Notes under the pieces: generated by a model
What the model saw: the letters and a program-made list of their open reading frames with translations, nothing else
What the model was told of the DNA's origin: nothing
Database searches by the model: none
Source of the DNA: Tanypteryx hageni
Lineage: Eukaryota; Arthropoda; Insecta; Odonata; Petaluridae
Direction of reading: 5' to 3'
Length of the DNA: 64,000 nt
Assembly (NCBI GenBank): GCA_028673005.1
Contig: CM054120.1
Span: forward strand, 55,488,057-55,552,056
Part shown: positions 46,050 through 57,602 of the stretch, one piece after another
Numbering within the stretch: position 1 is the stretch's first letter
How the letters are laid out: each line of letters begins with the position of its first letter
Position numbers and translations under genes: made by a program

Positions 46050-48027
46050 CAGTGGCGGCTCGTAGCTAAAATTAGTGGGGGTGCTGCTCCAGAAAATTTT
46101 AGCCTTTGTTATAAAATTGTGTAAAAGGAAAAAAACATGTATAAAAAGAAAATTTATTCAGGAACTTGATAAAATCCTAACAAAAAAACCATTCATTCTT
46201 AAATCTAGTGAAGCATTTCTTGTTGAACAATTTAGCAGCTACTAAGTGTTTAGTGGAAGAATATCTGTCCATTATATCAACACATATATAGTCACACACT
46301 TCCTTAGCTTCTGCCATGAGTGTCTTTGAAGGATTCTCACAGTACTTTGAGTTTCTCAATTCTAAAATAGCAGTTTTGAAATTTGTTATATATTCATTAA
46401 CTTTAAACACACTAATTTCTCGAGATTGCATTTGGTTGTAAATTATTCCAACATGAGGCATAATCTGATGAAAAAGCTCTAAAACTTGAAATTATCATCA
46501 TTCAGGTATTTTAAAATTCCTGTTGCTTCTGCAATGGTTTGATCTGCATTTGATGTTGAATTTCGGTAAGGCAGTTTTTTAAAGGTTGCAAATTTTCATG
46601 AACTCTGTTTATGGTCCGTATGTTGAAATTCCACCTTGTATAGGATGTACGTGGAATGCTGACGTCCATATGTTTCTTGAGAATGGACACACGTTGTGGT
46701 GATCTTGAGAGGAATGTTGGAATAGCCAGAATGTTAGAGAAAAATATTCTTGCGTTTCGTGTAATACTTGCTGCATTTCTCATTATTAAATTAAGTTGAT
46801 GTGCATAACAGTGAATGAAATGTGCATTACTATAAACTGCTTTTATTTTTGCTTGAACTTCTGCTTTTTTGCCTTTCATGACATTTGCACCATCAAATGT
46901 CTGAGCTATCAGTTTTTGTCCATTTCCTTGAAGGATTATGTCCAATTGTTCTAAAATACGTTTTGATATGCCATCTGCAGTTTGATTCTCTGGAATAAAG
47001 AATCCCCAAAAACGCTCAAATATTTCTTCATTCAATACGTACCGTAGAACAAGGACCATTTGAGTGTGTTCCGAAACATCTGTTGTGTCATCAGCCATGA
47101 CAGCTACAAAGGAAGCTTTTCTAATTTCCGTCCTTATCTCCTCATGGTATATTTGTAGCAGGCAATCAAGTATCTCATTTTGAATGGTCTTAGAAACACC
47201 ATTGAAGACTGCACTGGTTTCTAAGTGATTCTTCAAATCTGAATCTAATTTAGATGCAAAATTTACTAATCTTCTAAATACCCCTGGATTTACTAAATCG
47301 TCTTTTTCATCATGTCTACGTAAGGGAGTTTCAAAGTTTCCACAAAAGTGAATGCAGTCTATTATTTTGGACAAAATTTCACGGTTCTTTTTTACTTTTA
47401 TATTATGCTCATTGATTGAAAGTCTGTATGCCTCACTAAGTTTCTCCTTAATACTTATGGTTCCTAAAAGTGACAGTGAAAGAACATTATCAACGTGCTT
47501 CTTTCACTTCTCATGCTTTTCAGTTTTTTCTTTCATTTTGTTTATGCTTCTAAAACCATCTTTTGTCCACGGTACATCACCTCCAAACAGCAAACACGGG
47601 AAGCAAAACAGTGCATTTTTCACTTCACAGCCGCAAAGCCAACTTTTCCGTTGGTACCATTCAGAATTAAAGCTATGAATATATTTCTTGTTTTTGCTTT
47701 TGCCTGGCTGAGAAATTAGAATATCAGGTGTTGAACGAACTCTTTTCTTAACTGTAACTTTCTCATGGAGAGATAGCTGTGAAAATTTAAGCGGTTGAAG
47801 TTCACTTACAGTCACAGAACTTATTTCTTGGGGATGCAAGGCCATGGTTAAAGTTTTTTGTTAAATAAAAGAACCGAAAAAAATGAATCAAATAGAATAG
47901 CTGGAAGCAGAATAATAATCTAATTCTACACTTCATCACATTCAAGAATATGGTTCACGGTTTTTAAGCACAACACACGCTGAGTAAAAAAAAACTTCCT
48001 TCCACCATCACGCCAGAGCCGGCACTG
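46050..48027 (-). mobile_element. hAT element with TTF-type zinc finger transposase (1.98 kb)
   Basis: The left terminus CAGTGGCGGCTCGTAGC (46050-46066) and the reverse complement of the right terminus CAGTGCCGGCTCTGGC (48027-48012) match at 11 of the first 12 bases. The transposase relic fills the interior on the minus strand. I could not find a matching 8-bp target duplication (GTTATGAT on the left, CAAGAGCA on the right), so one flank may have been rearranged or mutated. Confidence 0.85.
46177..47845 (-). pseudogene. hAT transposase, TTF zinc finger / DUF4371-like
   Basis: Starting at ATG 47845, residues around 70-100 hold the TTF-type finger (W..KSWLCGCEVKNALFCFPC, then LLFGG). A single TGA at 47506-47504 interrupts the frame, which then continues in register as KKHVDNVLSL into the open block 47374-46511. 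That block has VMADDTTDVSEHTQMVLVLR with the catalytic Asp, FDGANVMKGKKAEVQAKI, the HFIHCYAHQLNLIM motif and TSYTRW with the conserved Trp. A further stop and shift near 46500-46465 lead to a final segment, MPHVGIIYNQMQSREISVF to FTRFKNEWFFC. The C-terminal dimerisation domain is missing, so the element has an internal deletion at its 3' end. Related to the ZMYM6/TTF hAT proteins common in insects. Confidence 0.9.
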
Positions 48028-48409
48028 CAAGAGCAACAGTGCTCTCTCTACCTGGAAGTCCCGCCTTCCTCCCCACCCCCCCTCCTATGTGCGCATGCGC
48101 ACAACAGTCAAACACCACATCGCTGGCACTGTGAAGCGCACAGTTCCATACAAAGATTTTTGTATCTTTTTCATAAACTGGGGGATGGCTACTGAAGTAC
48201 TGACATTAAGCTTAAGGAATATATATTGTACTACAAAAATAAAGAAAGAATTAAAGAAAAAAGGACTCATTATATTAAATGTTATCGAGAATATCAAGTG
48301 GAAATAGGGAGTGCTGCAGTTCCGCAGTGCCTATACACAAGCCGCCAATGGAGAGGAATAATCTCAAGAACCATCACGCTCATAAGAAAGTTGAACATGT
48401 GCATATTTC
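48028..48409. other. non-coding, unassigned
   Basis: Starts with a short GC-rich patch (CGCATGCGCACA near 48092). An open frame at 48226-48546 runs from here into the repeat family and has no recognised domain. Confidence 0.35.
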
Positions 48410-49730
48410 AGTATTATAACAAGCATAAGGAATTTGATAATAGTGATTATTATACAAATGGCTCGAAATATTTACTGGAAATGTCTCGAGTTATTTATCT
48501 AAGAGCAGTGAAAAGACATGGAAAAATCCCAAGAACATGCATATGAATCAATATGCAATTTGAGATAAAGCCACTATAAAGTGGGTGGAAAGTAGGTAAT
48601 AGTTACATCCCAAAAAAAAAATTTTTAAATTTTAATTTTAAAGTTGTAGCACTTCTAGAAATAAAATAATATTTTTCTAATTGTTTAAATTTAAATAATT
48701 TTTAACGGCCGCCGCAATACATATATGGTAAAATTGAAATGTTTATTTGTGTAAATTTACTATACTGTAAATAAATTGAAAATTTCAGCTTCCTAGCTCA
48801 TCCCATAGTACCTAAACAGCTATCTATTTGTTTAAACTTTAAGAATTTTTAACTGCCAAACAAATTAAAATATCAAAATTTGTATAATCCTTATTTCGTT
48901 TTTTTAAGAATTCTACTTATAAAAAAAATTTCAACTCCGTGGCACATTCGGAAATATATAAACCTTGAAAATAAAAAGGAAGCCGTAACTTTAAAGGTGT
49001 CTTGAAAGATGAGTGATGACACCCTCTTGCACCATAATGACCTGAAATGACTTATCAAAGGGTGCTAAGAGACTGAGAAAATCTTACGTTAAACAAACTT
49101 GATAATGTTGAATATTTAGCTTTGTTCTTATACGCATAAGGAATTCAATAATAGTGATGATTGTCCAAAGGGTAGAATTATTTTCTAAATATGTCCCTAT
49201 AGTTCCCATTCCAGGAATGGCGAAAAAACATGAAAAATGAATCCTAACGACTAGTACCTGTATGGTACAATATGGAATTTTTTGTAAGCCCACTTAAAAG
49301 TGGGAAAAATTAGATAAATAACCTTTCAAATGAGAGCTATGATAAAAAGGAAGCCGTAATTTAGTTGATGTGCTGTAAGGTGAGAGATGAAACTTCCATG
49401 CACCACAATGAACTTAAAAGACAAATTAAAGGATGCAAGGCGAGTGAGAATACCTTCTTTTAAAAAAAGGTGAACATATGGAATGTTATTTTTGTTCTGA
49501 TAAGCATTATGAATTCGATAATAGTCATTAATATCTGAAGGCCTAGAAATATTTACTAGAAATATGTCTCGAGTTCCCACTCCAAGAGCGCAAAAAGAAA
49601 TTGAGAAATAACTTCAAGAAGCGTAACGCGGTGCACTAAGCACGTAATGAATTTGGGTATGTGGATAGTATGATATTATATTGATAAGCATAGGGAATTC
49701 GATAATTGTGGTTATTACTAATCCTGTGGG
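48410..49730 (+). repeat. unassigned repeat family, left block (about 4 copies)
   Basis: The phrase GCATAAGGAATT.GATAATAGTGATTATT, followed by a GGCTCGAAATATTTACT-type segment and a TGTCTCGAGTTCCCA-type segment, occurs at about 48422, 49137, 49505 and 49686 (the last truncated). Spacing is irregular (about 715, 368 and 181 bp). The same family reappears at 53240-55720 beyond the LINE. It has no terminal repeat or RNA-gene signature that I can recognise. Confidence 0.7.
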
Positions 49731-50436
49731 GCATTAATCGAAACATCCTTCGGGCACTTTATCCTGCATTTAGTCAGGAAGCCAACGAAATCGGGAAAAA
49801 TACTAGATCTATTAGCAACCAACGTCTCAGAGCGAATAAACACAGTCGACAATGACGATGGAATAAATGATCTTCAGGCCATATAAGAAGAGTGAAAGAG
49901 AAAAACAGAGAGGCACCCTAAGCCTCAAATAATGTTTTATATACTTAGTTGCCAAGGCAGACTTTCCAAGTTACAGGTCGCGCATACGAGAAATAGTTTC
50001 TAACTTCCGTGATATGACCGAACGATCAGGTTCTGAGTCGTCACGGACATTATTCAAGGATATAATGATAGAGGACATCGATAGGTACATTCCAATTAAA
50101 TTGAAGGTCGACAATAAAGGGCCACGTTGGTGCAATAAGCAGGCTAGGAGTGCGCTTTGGCGTCAGAGAATAAGCCATGCGAAAATAAGAAAAGCGGCGT
50201 CCACAGCATCCGAGCTGTATAGAGCAGCTAATGTTGAGACGTATCAGGAATCCCGCGCTAAAGAGAGAAATACTATGCGTAGGGCTTTTAATAACTTCAG
50301 AAATAAGGTATTAAATAGTTATTTTAAGGAAGACCCAAAAATGTTGTGGTCTTATGTGAGAGACATCTAATGTAGAGGCCCTACCATACCTTCCCTGCGT
50401 AATGATTCGGGTGCCATTATTTATGATAGTGTAGAG

Positions 50437-50777
50437 CAGGGGTCGGCAACCTACGGCCCGCGGGCCACGAGCGGCCCTCGAGAACGCTTTATGCGGCCCG
50501 CAAAGCTGTAATTAAAAAGTGATCAGGAAAATTTCTCATGGGCAATTTTATATATTTTGAGTAAAATTATGATCTCAAAGCCTTTTATGGTGAGGTGTTA
50601 ACGCTAATAAATTACGTAGGCTTAATTTTGTTCAAATGAAATCACAGAATCTCTGGAAAACTTATGATTTATTCGATCATCCGGCCCGTCGAGGATTTTT
50701 TGGCACCCACTGCGGCCCTCCGAAACATTCACAACTGCAAATGTGACCCGCCATGCAGAAACGGTTACCGACCCCTG
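50437..50777. mobile_element. hAT-type MITE nested in the LINE
   Basis: A 341-bp element with ends CAGGGGTCGGCAACC and (reverse-complemented) CAGGGGTCGGTAACC, 14 of 15 matching. It is flanked by an exact 8-bp duplication GTGTAGAG (50429-50436 and 50778-50785). Removing the element plus one GTGTAGAG restores the LINE frame as DSVENANLLN. The interior has GCGGCCC-rich segments and no coding capacity. Confidence 0.95.
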
Positions 50778-51385
50778 GTGTAGAGAATGCCAACCTGTTA
50801 AACGGTCATTTTGAAAAAGCACTTACAGGCGTCGACCATTAATGAATATACTATGCACTCGCCATGAGGAACGTCTTGATAGACGATATAGTATTTTCTC
50901 CGATGAGAATAGCAAGACAATTAAATTCCATTAGAATTAACAAAGCCACTGGCCCGAAGAAATTCCTGCTCATGTTTAAAAGAATTAGCCGAAGAAATAG
51001 CACCTATTCTTCTGATGATATTCGAGAAATCTCTTTCCCGGGGAGAGGACCTTAAGGACTGGAAGTTAGGGCATGTAACCCCTATTCATAAGGGCAGCGA
51101 TAAGGAAAAACCAAGAAAATTACAGGCCGATCCATAACTTCGAAGACGTACAAGATTCTCGAGCAAATACATGCTAGGAAAGGTAGGTTTTGCGATACTC
51201 AGCTTGGTCTTTTTGTGAATTGTATGCTAAGAAGCGGAGAAAATAATAGGCATGTCAAGGCCATCTTCTAAGATTTTAGGAAAGCCTTCGATAAGGTAAA
51301 TCACAGGAAGTTAATAACGAAATTTGAAACATAAGGCATCATTGGGTTGCTGTCAAATATCGAGATTACTGGCAATTTTATGAAG

Positions 51386-52353
51386 TTGTATTGTATGGCT
51401 ATTGTTATAGGTAAATGTAATGTTTTTTTGTTAAACTTTTAATAGATATTTATAAAGAAGGAATTTAAAACGGACGAGTTAATGCCGAACCCGATAACAT
51501 CCGATTCGTAGACGAAGTTAGCCGACTATTTAGTGACGTCCGTGAATGCCACATGCATGGTAGTCTATGATAGTCGTGCTAGTAGCCATTGTGCCGATAT
51601 AGAAGTAGAATCTTGATTGAAAGACATAATTCTGTTGTTTTCCTCTATACGCCGTCTTAGAAGAAATATTGGTAGAAGTAGTGCACCTTCCTGCATTTAT
51701 TTTTCTTTGTGTTTTGCAAAATGTCATCTAAAGGGTTTTGTGTAGCCAGATCTAATAATTTGATCAACGTTGATTCGTACATGTTTTGCGGTACATTGGA
51801 AGTCGTAGGGAGCAATATTCAGATGCTGAAATGCGTGGAGTGAAGGCGGGAAGGTTTGTATTACATTTAATGATAAAACCTGTTCGATGTAGAGGATTTA
51901 TTTTTAGTTATTGTAATAGTACTAAATTTCGACTGAAACGCAGAAGATATGTAAAAGATAGAATGACGTCATAAAACAGCTTTCCCATATTAAATGAATA
52001 AATCTACTATAGTTTTAACTAATACTATAGAATATTTATTTATGTGTTATTTCCCATGCTGTCTCAGTATCTAGTAAGTAAAATATAGTTAGATAAATAT
52101 GCAAAAGATAATGGACGAGGGAATTCCAAAATAAAATTACATAAAGAATGCTAGATAGTAGTTTTATTTATATTAAATTGTAGCGGAATATTTATAAGGT
52201 ATTTTAAATACATTTTGTATAATGAAGAAGATTTAACAAAAAAACTTTCACATTGAGTAATTTAGTGAAACACAAAGGATTTTAAAAAACAATTAAAGAT
52301 TTTTACAGTACCCATTTCATAATAATTTGATGGATCCGTGAATTTTTAAATCA
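51386..52353. mobile_element. 968-bp insertion of unknown type nested in the LINE
   Basis: The LINE frame reads ITGNFMK up to 51385 and resumes as QKVVIDGKTLN at 52361. TATGAAG is present at both junctions (51379-51385 and 52354-52360), so a 7-bp target duplication, or 8 bp with one mismatch, is likely. The insert has no obvious terminal inverted repeat or poly-A. It contains a short frame starting MSSKGFCVARSNN (51721) and an open frame 51786-51974 that I do not recognise. Confidence 0.7.
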
Positions 52354-53239
52354 TATGAAGCAGAAAGTTGTCATTGATGGGAAGACCTTGAACTTAGTGA
52401 AGGCTGTCTATTGGGTTCTACGCGATAGTGTACTTGATACGTTATTATTTCTAATTTAAGAAAACTGTATCAGCTCGGTAGTCAGACGTAAAATTATGTT
52501 TTCCGCAGACGACACCGTCATTTATAGAGAAATAAGCAATACGGAAGACAATTAGTATCTTCAAAAAGATCTAGAAGCTGTTTCTGGGTTGTGTAAGGAA
52601 TTATAGTTAGAACTCAAACAAAAGAAAAGCTGCGTCATCATTTTCTAGAAAACCAAGAATAACTTGCTGGATGTAAATTATTCATTTGACGGAGTAAAGA
52701 TTCCAGTTTCAAACTCGTTTAAATAGCCTGGAGTCACGATCTATCGTTATCTCTCGAGGGACACAAATATCCGCTGGTTAATTGATGCCGGTATCACAAA
52801 GTTGGCCGTTATAGGGAAAATAGCTCGAAGTAGCTCCGAAAAAGTGAAAGAATAATGTAATTTATTTTTGTTCGACAGCAGCTGCGTGCGATCCTTACAA
52901 CCAGAGATTCGTAATGGAGAAAATGTGCAGGCAGGGAAGCTAGATTCTTAAAAGTAAATTACGATAGTGAAAAAAGCATACCGTCATTAATGAATAGCTG
53001 AATTTAGTCAAATGGAACGTGAGCATATGTTTAGTAATGCACTATCTAAAGTTGAGATTTATAAAGCAAATGTAAGAGGACGAGAATTAACAGTAAATCA
53101 TTTAATTGAAGGCGAACACGAGGAGAGTTCAGTACATACTATTTAAAATATGGAATTTGATACTACTGATTCTGAAATGAGAGAAGAAAAATAACCTCAT
53201 CCACTACTATCTTGAACTGAAAATGTATGAGCGGAATCT

Positions 53240-55720
53240 GCCGAGAAACTTAGAATATGCCAGCTAAACGATGTTTAACATGCGGAAAGTCCAATATTTT
53301 ACTGATAATCATAAGGAATATGTTACTAGTGATGGTTATTAGAGCGGGCTAATATTATTTCCTAGAAAAAAGTCTAAAGATCGCACATTATGAGTTGCGA
53401 AAGACATCTAAACGAAAAATTTCAAGAACGAACACACGTTGATCAAAGAAAATTCAGGTAGCTCACCACATAGTAGGACATAAGGAAAAGTGCGATTATT
53501 ATTTCATTATCCAAGCTATTGGAGTTGAAGTGGAGAGACAGTATTTATTATTCCTCACGTATTTTACCTGAAGTTGAGAGAGCAAAATGAGCAGAATGGC
53601 TCAGAATATATCATTACACAAAGGGCTCTAAATATTTACTATGCGGTCCGTGAAGTTACTTTGAAAACAAAATATGAGCAATTTAACAAATATATTTTTA
53701 CATATTCATTAAAATATTGACAATATAGAATTCAATTTCGATTTAACATAAATTCCGCCTGAGAAAAAATAGATACCTTTCTATGTAAACTCTTATCCAA
53801 CCCACCGTAAAATTAGCAACTACCAGTGTAGCCTTCCGAATGCTTCGCAACTACCGAAGCTGCCCGCAATATAAAAGGGTAATGCACTCACCGCACTACT
53901 CACATTGGGGTATGCCCAATTAAGGAGAAACGTTAAGAATGATCGCACGTGATCTAGGAAAAAAAGGGGAAGCTCACTTCATAGCGTGCTAAAAATCGCA
54001 ATCTATTCTTAAGAAGAGGAAATAAATGATTATAGTATGGTTACTGATGCTGCTGGAATATAAAAAGAAGGAAGACATGATCCTCTATCTTTTTGATCGG
54101 AAATTTTGAAAGCGAAATGTGCAGAACGACTTAGAATATTCTATTCAAACGAAGTTGAACATATGGGAAATCAGTATTTTACTGATTATTAACCAATGGG
54201 ATCGAAATATTGGCTAGAAATATATCTAGTGATGATACTCCATAAACGGCGAAGGCCAAGGAATTAAAGCAACTGAAGAACGGTCACAAAGTATTTTACT
54301 TGTATGCATAAGGAAATCGATACCAGTGATTATCACCCAAAGGGCTCGATTTATTTGATATGCGGCCCGCGAAGCTATGTTGAAAATGGAATCAGATAAA
54401 TTTAACACACAAATATTCAAAGTGATAATTTAGCTTTTAATTTCGATTTCACTTAAATTGCGCATTAGAAACAAAACAAATGATGTAAATTCAAATTCAA
54501 ACTTCCGTTAATTTAGCAACTTCCGATGCGGCCATTTGTAGGATTTGCTACTACCGAAGCAACCCGTAATGTAAAAAGGTAGTGCACTCACCACATTAGA
54601 CATTTAGAAGTAGGCCGACTAAATGAGAACCTGAAAAACGATCACACCGTGATCAAAATAATTATGCGGGATCTCCCAACATTGTGTGAGGAAAATGACA
54701 AAATATCCCGGAAAATGAGGACAAGTGTGATTTTGATACCACTACTGAAGCTGTTTAAATTTCAGTCTTCATGAGGTGAAATTGAGTTAAGGAAAGGAGC
54801 AGAACCATTTAGAATATACCATTTAAACGATGTAGAACATATGCAAAATTAGTGTTTTTCTGACAGGCATATGAAAATCGATAATAGTGATCGTTACACA
54901 AAGGACTCGAAATATTTGCTAGAAACATGTCTTAAGATCGCACTCTATGATTGACAAAGAACATCTAAAAACCTCAAGAACGGTTACACGGTGGCCTATA
55001 AAATATTTGAATAGTACTACGTTGTTCGTGGAAAAATACCAATTATACTGAAAAAAGTGACAGGAGCAATTATGTTACATTTACAAAAGCTGTTGGAGTT
55101 GAAGTGGAGATCCACATGATCCTCCACCTACTTTTGCTGAAATTGAGACAGCGAAATGAGCAGAACGACTAAGAATACCCCATTTAAATGAAATTGAACT
55201 TCTGAAACATACTGATAGGCTCAAAGAAATCGATACTAGTGCTGGCTGCATAAACAGCTCAGAATATTTCTTAACAATGTGACTACAGTTTGCACTTTTT
55301 TATACCGTTTCTAAAGCTGTTGGAAATAAACGGTGGGAATAAGATGATCCTACACTGTTTTTAGCTGAAAGTGAGCGTGCGAAATGAGCAGCGTCTAAAA
55401 GTATCCCATTGACATTTTGGGGTAGGCCCACTAAAAAATGAGTGGAATTCCTCTCGTCCGATGGCTGAGATGAATAGAAACTTTAACGTTTGCAGTTGGA
55501 ATTAATGAAGATGATTACCTTCATCTAATTTATAGAGAGCGAATGGAGTAGGGCGATTGTTATAATGCGTTTATAAACGCAGATGAAAATGTGGAAAGTT
55601 CAGTATAATTCTAATAAGAAAAAGGAATACACCGCTAATGATAACTACCCAAAGGGCTCAAAATATTTGCTAGATAGATGGCTAGCACTTCCATTCCATG
55701 AGTGGCGAAAAATCAAATAG
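53240..55720 (+). repeat. unassigned repeat family, right block (at least 6 copies)
   Basis: Two anchors recur. Anchor A, a GCAGAACGACTTAGAATAT-type phrase, occurs near 53242, 53591, 54122, 54799, 55160 and 55389. Anchor B, a CGATAATAGTGATTA-type phrase followed by ACACAAAGGGCTCGAAATAT, occurs near 53310, 53610, 54190, 54310, 54868, 55217 and 55618. A third phrase, TCAAGAACGGTCACACGG, follows anchor B in several copies. The interval from 53641 is repeated about 700-720 bp later from 54360 (ATGCGG(T/C)CCG(T/C)GAAG to TGCACTCACC). Translated anchor A reads AERLRIYHLNEVEHM in several copies. Confidence 0.75.
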
Positions 55721-57197
55721 AGAATATAACTAAGTCTCTGCACACGTTACCCTAGGCTGTTGCCTTTAGGACCACCGTCTTGTCCAAATATTATGGTTCA
55801 AACGACCGAACAGACTCTTTGGAAATTTCTAAGAGCAAGTTATAAGAGTTTCATCGATTTTGTAATATGTCATTCACTTACATTAAAAGTGAAATTTCCC
55901 AAGTACTCAGAATCTATCATTCAGATATCGTAAATGATATCTAAGGAAAAGCCCTGCCCATATATTCAGAAGATTATAAAAATATACGAGGTAAGGCGGG
56001 CCGGATGAAATCATTGCCCGAGCCATAGTTTAGGAACCCCAGATATAGGAGATAGGTGAAAATGAATTTACAGGAAACAGACTATTGGCAAGCGCTGCAT
56101 TAATGAAAGGCGAGGAAGGCTTTGGAACTCTTTTAGGTTTTTCGCTCCAATTGATAAAAAATTCTAGATTATATCTTGCCAGACGTAGATCCGGCCGCTA
56201 AATACTCACAAGATAGAATGAGAAAGTTGAAGAGTAACCAAGGTGACTATATTTCTTTGCTAGTGCAGCACGGTCACCAACGTAAGTTACGTAATGGAAA
56301 TACATTATCACCGTGCCGTGGTCCATAACGTCAGCGTTCCAAGCATCTCTAACTTTTCTCCAGACTGTACATGTACAGATCTTTACCCTTGGCAATATTC
56401 TAGTCATCAGCTCTAACCCTACTTGAAGGCATTGTCCAGTTAATTTTTTCAAATTTGACACAATTAAGCTAGTGTTAGGAAAATCATTTTTTAAAAATCG
56501 GTGTTTTGATGGGCTCATGTTTGCTTTGAATCATATCATTCCGTCACTACTTTAAAGGGTTATCCGAATCTCGACTGGCGCTTCACAAAAGTAGTCAACA
56601 TTATTTATTGCTGGGCACACAAAATGACAATAACCGCATTTTGTGAACGAGAGTTGGAAATAGGACATGATGCTCTGGTAGATTTCAACAACTATTTACG
56701 CGAGATATGTGTTTGGAAGATGGTGTAGATAAATTTCAGAATTGGGGGACCTGGGTTGACCGTGCAAATAGAGGAAAGTCTTTTTACTTTTTTCTAGAAG
56801 GAAGAATAATCTGGGAAGAATTCTAATATAAAAGTGGATATTTGGTAATATTAGTAGGCTAACTAAAGAGTGCTTCATAGCTCCTGTATCAAATAGAATT
56901 GCAGAAGTTGGTGGTGCTATAACCGAAAAGATCCCAAATTTATTATGCCCTGCACCGATATCATGCTATTTTTATCGGGGTAGAAATGAAACAAAGGGTT
57001 CGAGAAAAGACAATCAATTTTGTGAAAAGATACTGGATCGCCTACCAGCAAAGAAATAATTACCCTTTTCTTTCTCAATGAACTGCTTAGCTGCAAAACT
57101 CCACGCTGTCGATCTTTAACTATCAAACGCACGCTTCATCCTCTCAAAATCTCCGAGTGAAATTCATTACACTCTGTTAAGACAAAAATGTCTCTTC
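55721..57197. other. non-coding, unassigned
   Basis: No gene was recognised. The 106-codon minus frame at 56198-56518 and the 71-codon minus frame at 56917-57132 have no domain signature that I can support. Confidence 0.35.
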
Positions 57198-57479
57198 TTA
57201 ACCCTTTAGCTGCCAAATTAAATTTGTGACTTTATCTGACAAGTACTCAATTTAATGAAGAAATAAATTTTTTTCTTCTTAGCTTAAAATGTGTTATCCC
57301 TGTTTGCACATCCACTCATGGACATGGAAAACTAATTTTTTCATTATTCAATTACGTAACTTTTTAAAAAATAGACTAACCTATAAAAATTTTAAAATTT
57401 CATGTCAGTTAATACATTGCTTAACACTTTATTTTGTTATCTGACCTATTAGGACATTTGCAATATTCATTATAGTGTT

Positions 57480-57602
57480 TCATTGTATGGTATTTTGGTA
57501 ACAGGGTACAACACAGAGTGGCGGTATTTCTGGGCAGTCCATACAAAAGTAATTAGTTTGATTACATTGGCAATCCCCTTTCCCTTTCATAATACACTGG
57601 CA
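57480..57602 (-). pseudogene. piggyBac transposase C-terminal cysteine-rich domain
   Basis: The minus-strand frame from 57602 reads CQCIMKGKGDCQC, then NQTNYFCMDCPEIPPLCVVP and CYQNTIQ to a stop at 57482-57480. Eight cysteines occur with the C..C-YFC..CP..PPLC...C spacing found in piggyBac-family transposases. It sits at the expected end of the minus-strand element spanning 57198-58828. Upstream transposase sequence is not recognisable. Confidence 0.7.

Larger units (their letters stand above)
49740..52960 (+). pseudogene. decayed CR1/Jockey-group non-LTR retrotransposon
   Basis: Landmarks appear in order across changing frames. The end of the endonuclease domain (HFILHLVRKPTKSGKILDLL, 49760-49830) comes first. 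The linker (open frame 50014-50370) reads RWCNKQARSALWRQR and FKEDPKMLWSYV. RT follows with INKATGPK (50938-), LKDWKLGHVTPIHKGSD (51051-), KAFDKVNHRKLI (motif A, about 51286), then QKVVIDG and the VPQGSVLGP-like VLRDSVLDTLLFLI (about 52410). Motif C is FSADDTVIYREI (52500-52535), and a GVTIYRYLSRD-type thumb comes later. The element is inactive, with many stops. Two insertions (50437-50777 and 51386-52353) interrupt it. Confidence 0.88.

Noticed and set aside
51721..51840. Relic of an arthropod repeat protein beginning MSSK...C.A...NN
   Set aside because: The similarity is to a remembered N-terminal pattern only and disappears after about 20 residues. It is not enough to assign a family.
53012..53146. 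44-codon frame MEREHMFSNALSKVEIYKAN and onward
   Set aside because: It looks protein-like but is short, isolated, lies between the LINE and the repeat family, and matches nothing I recognise. It may be part of the repeat family.
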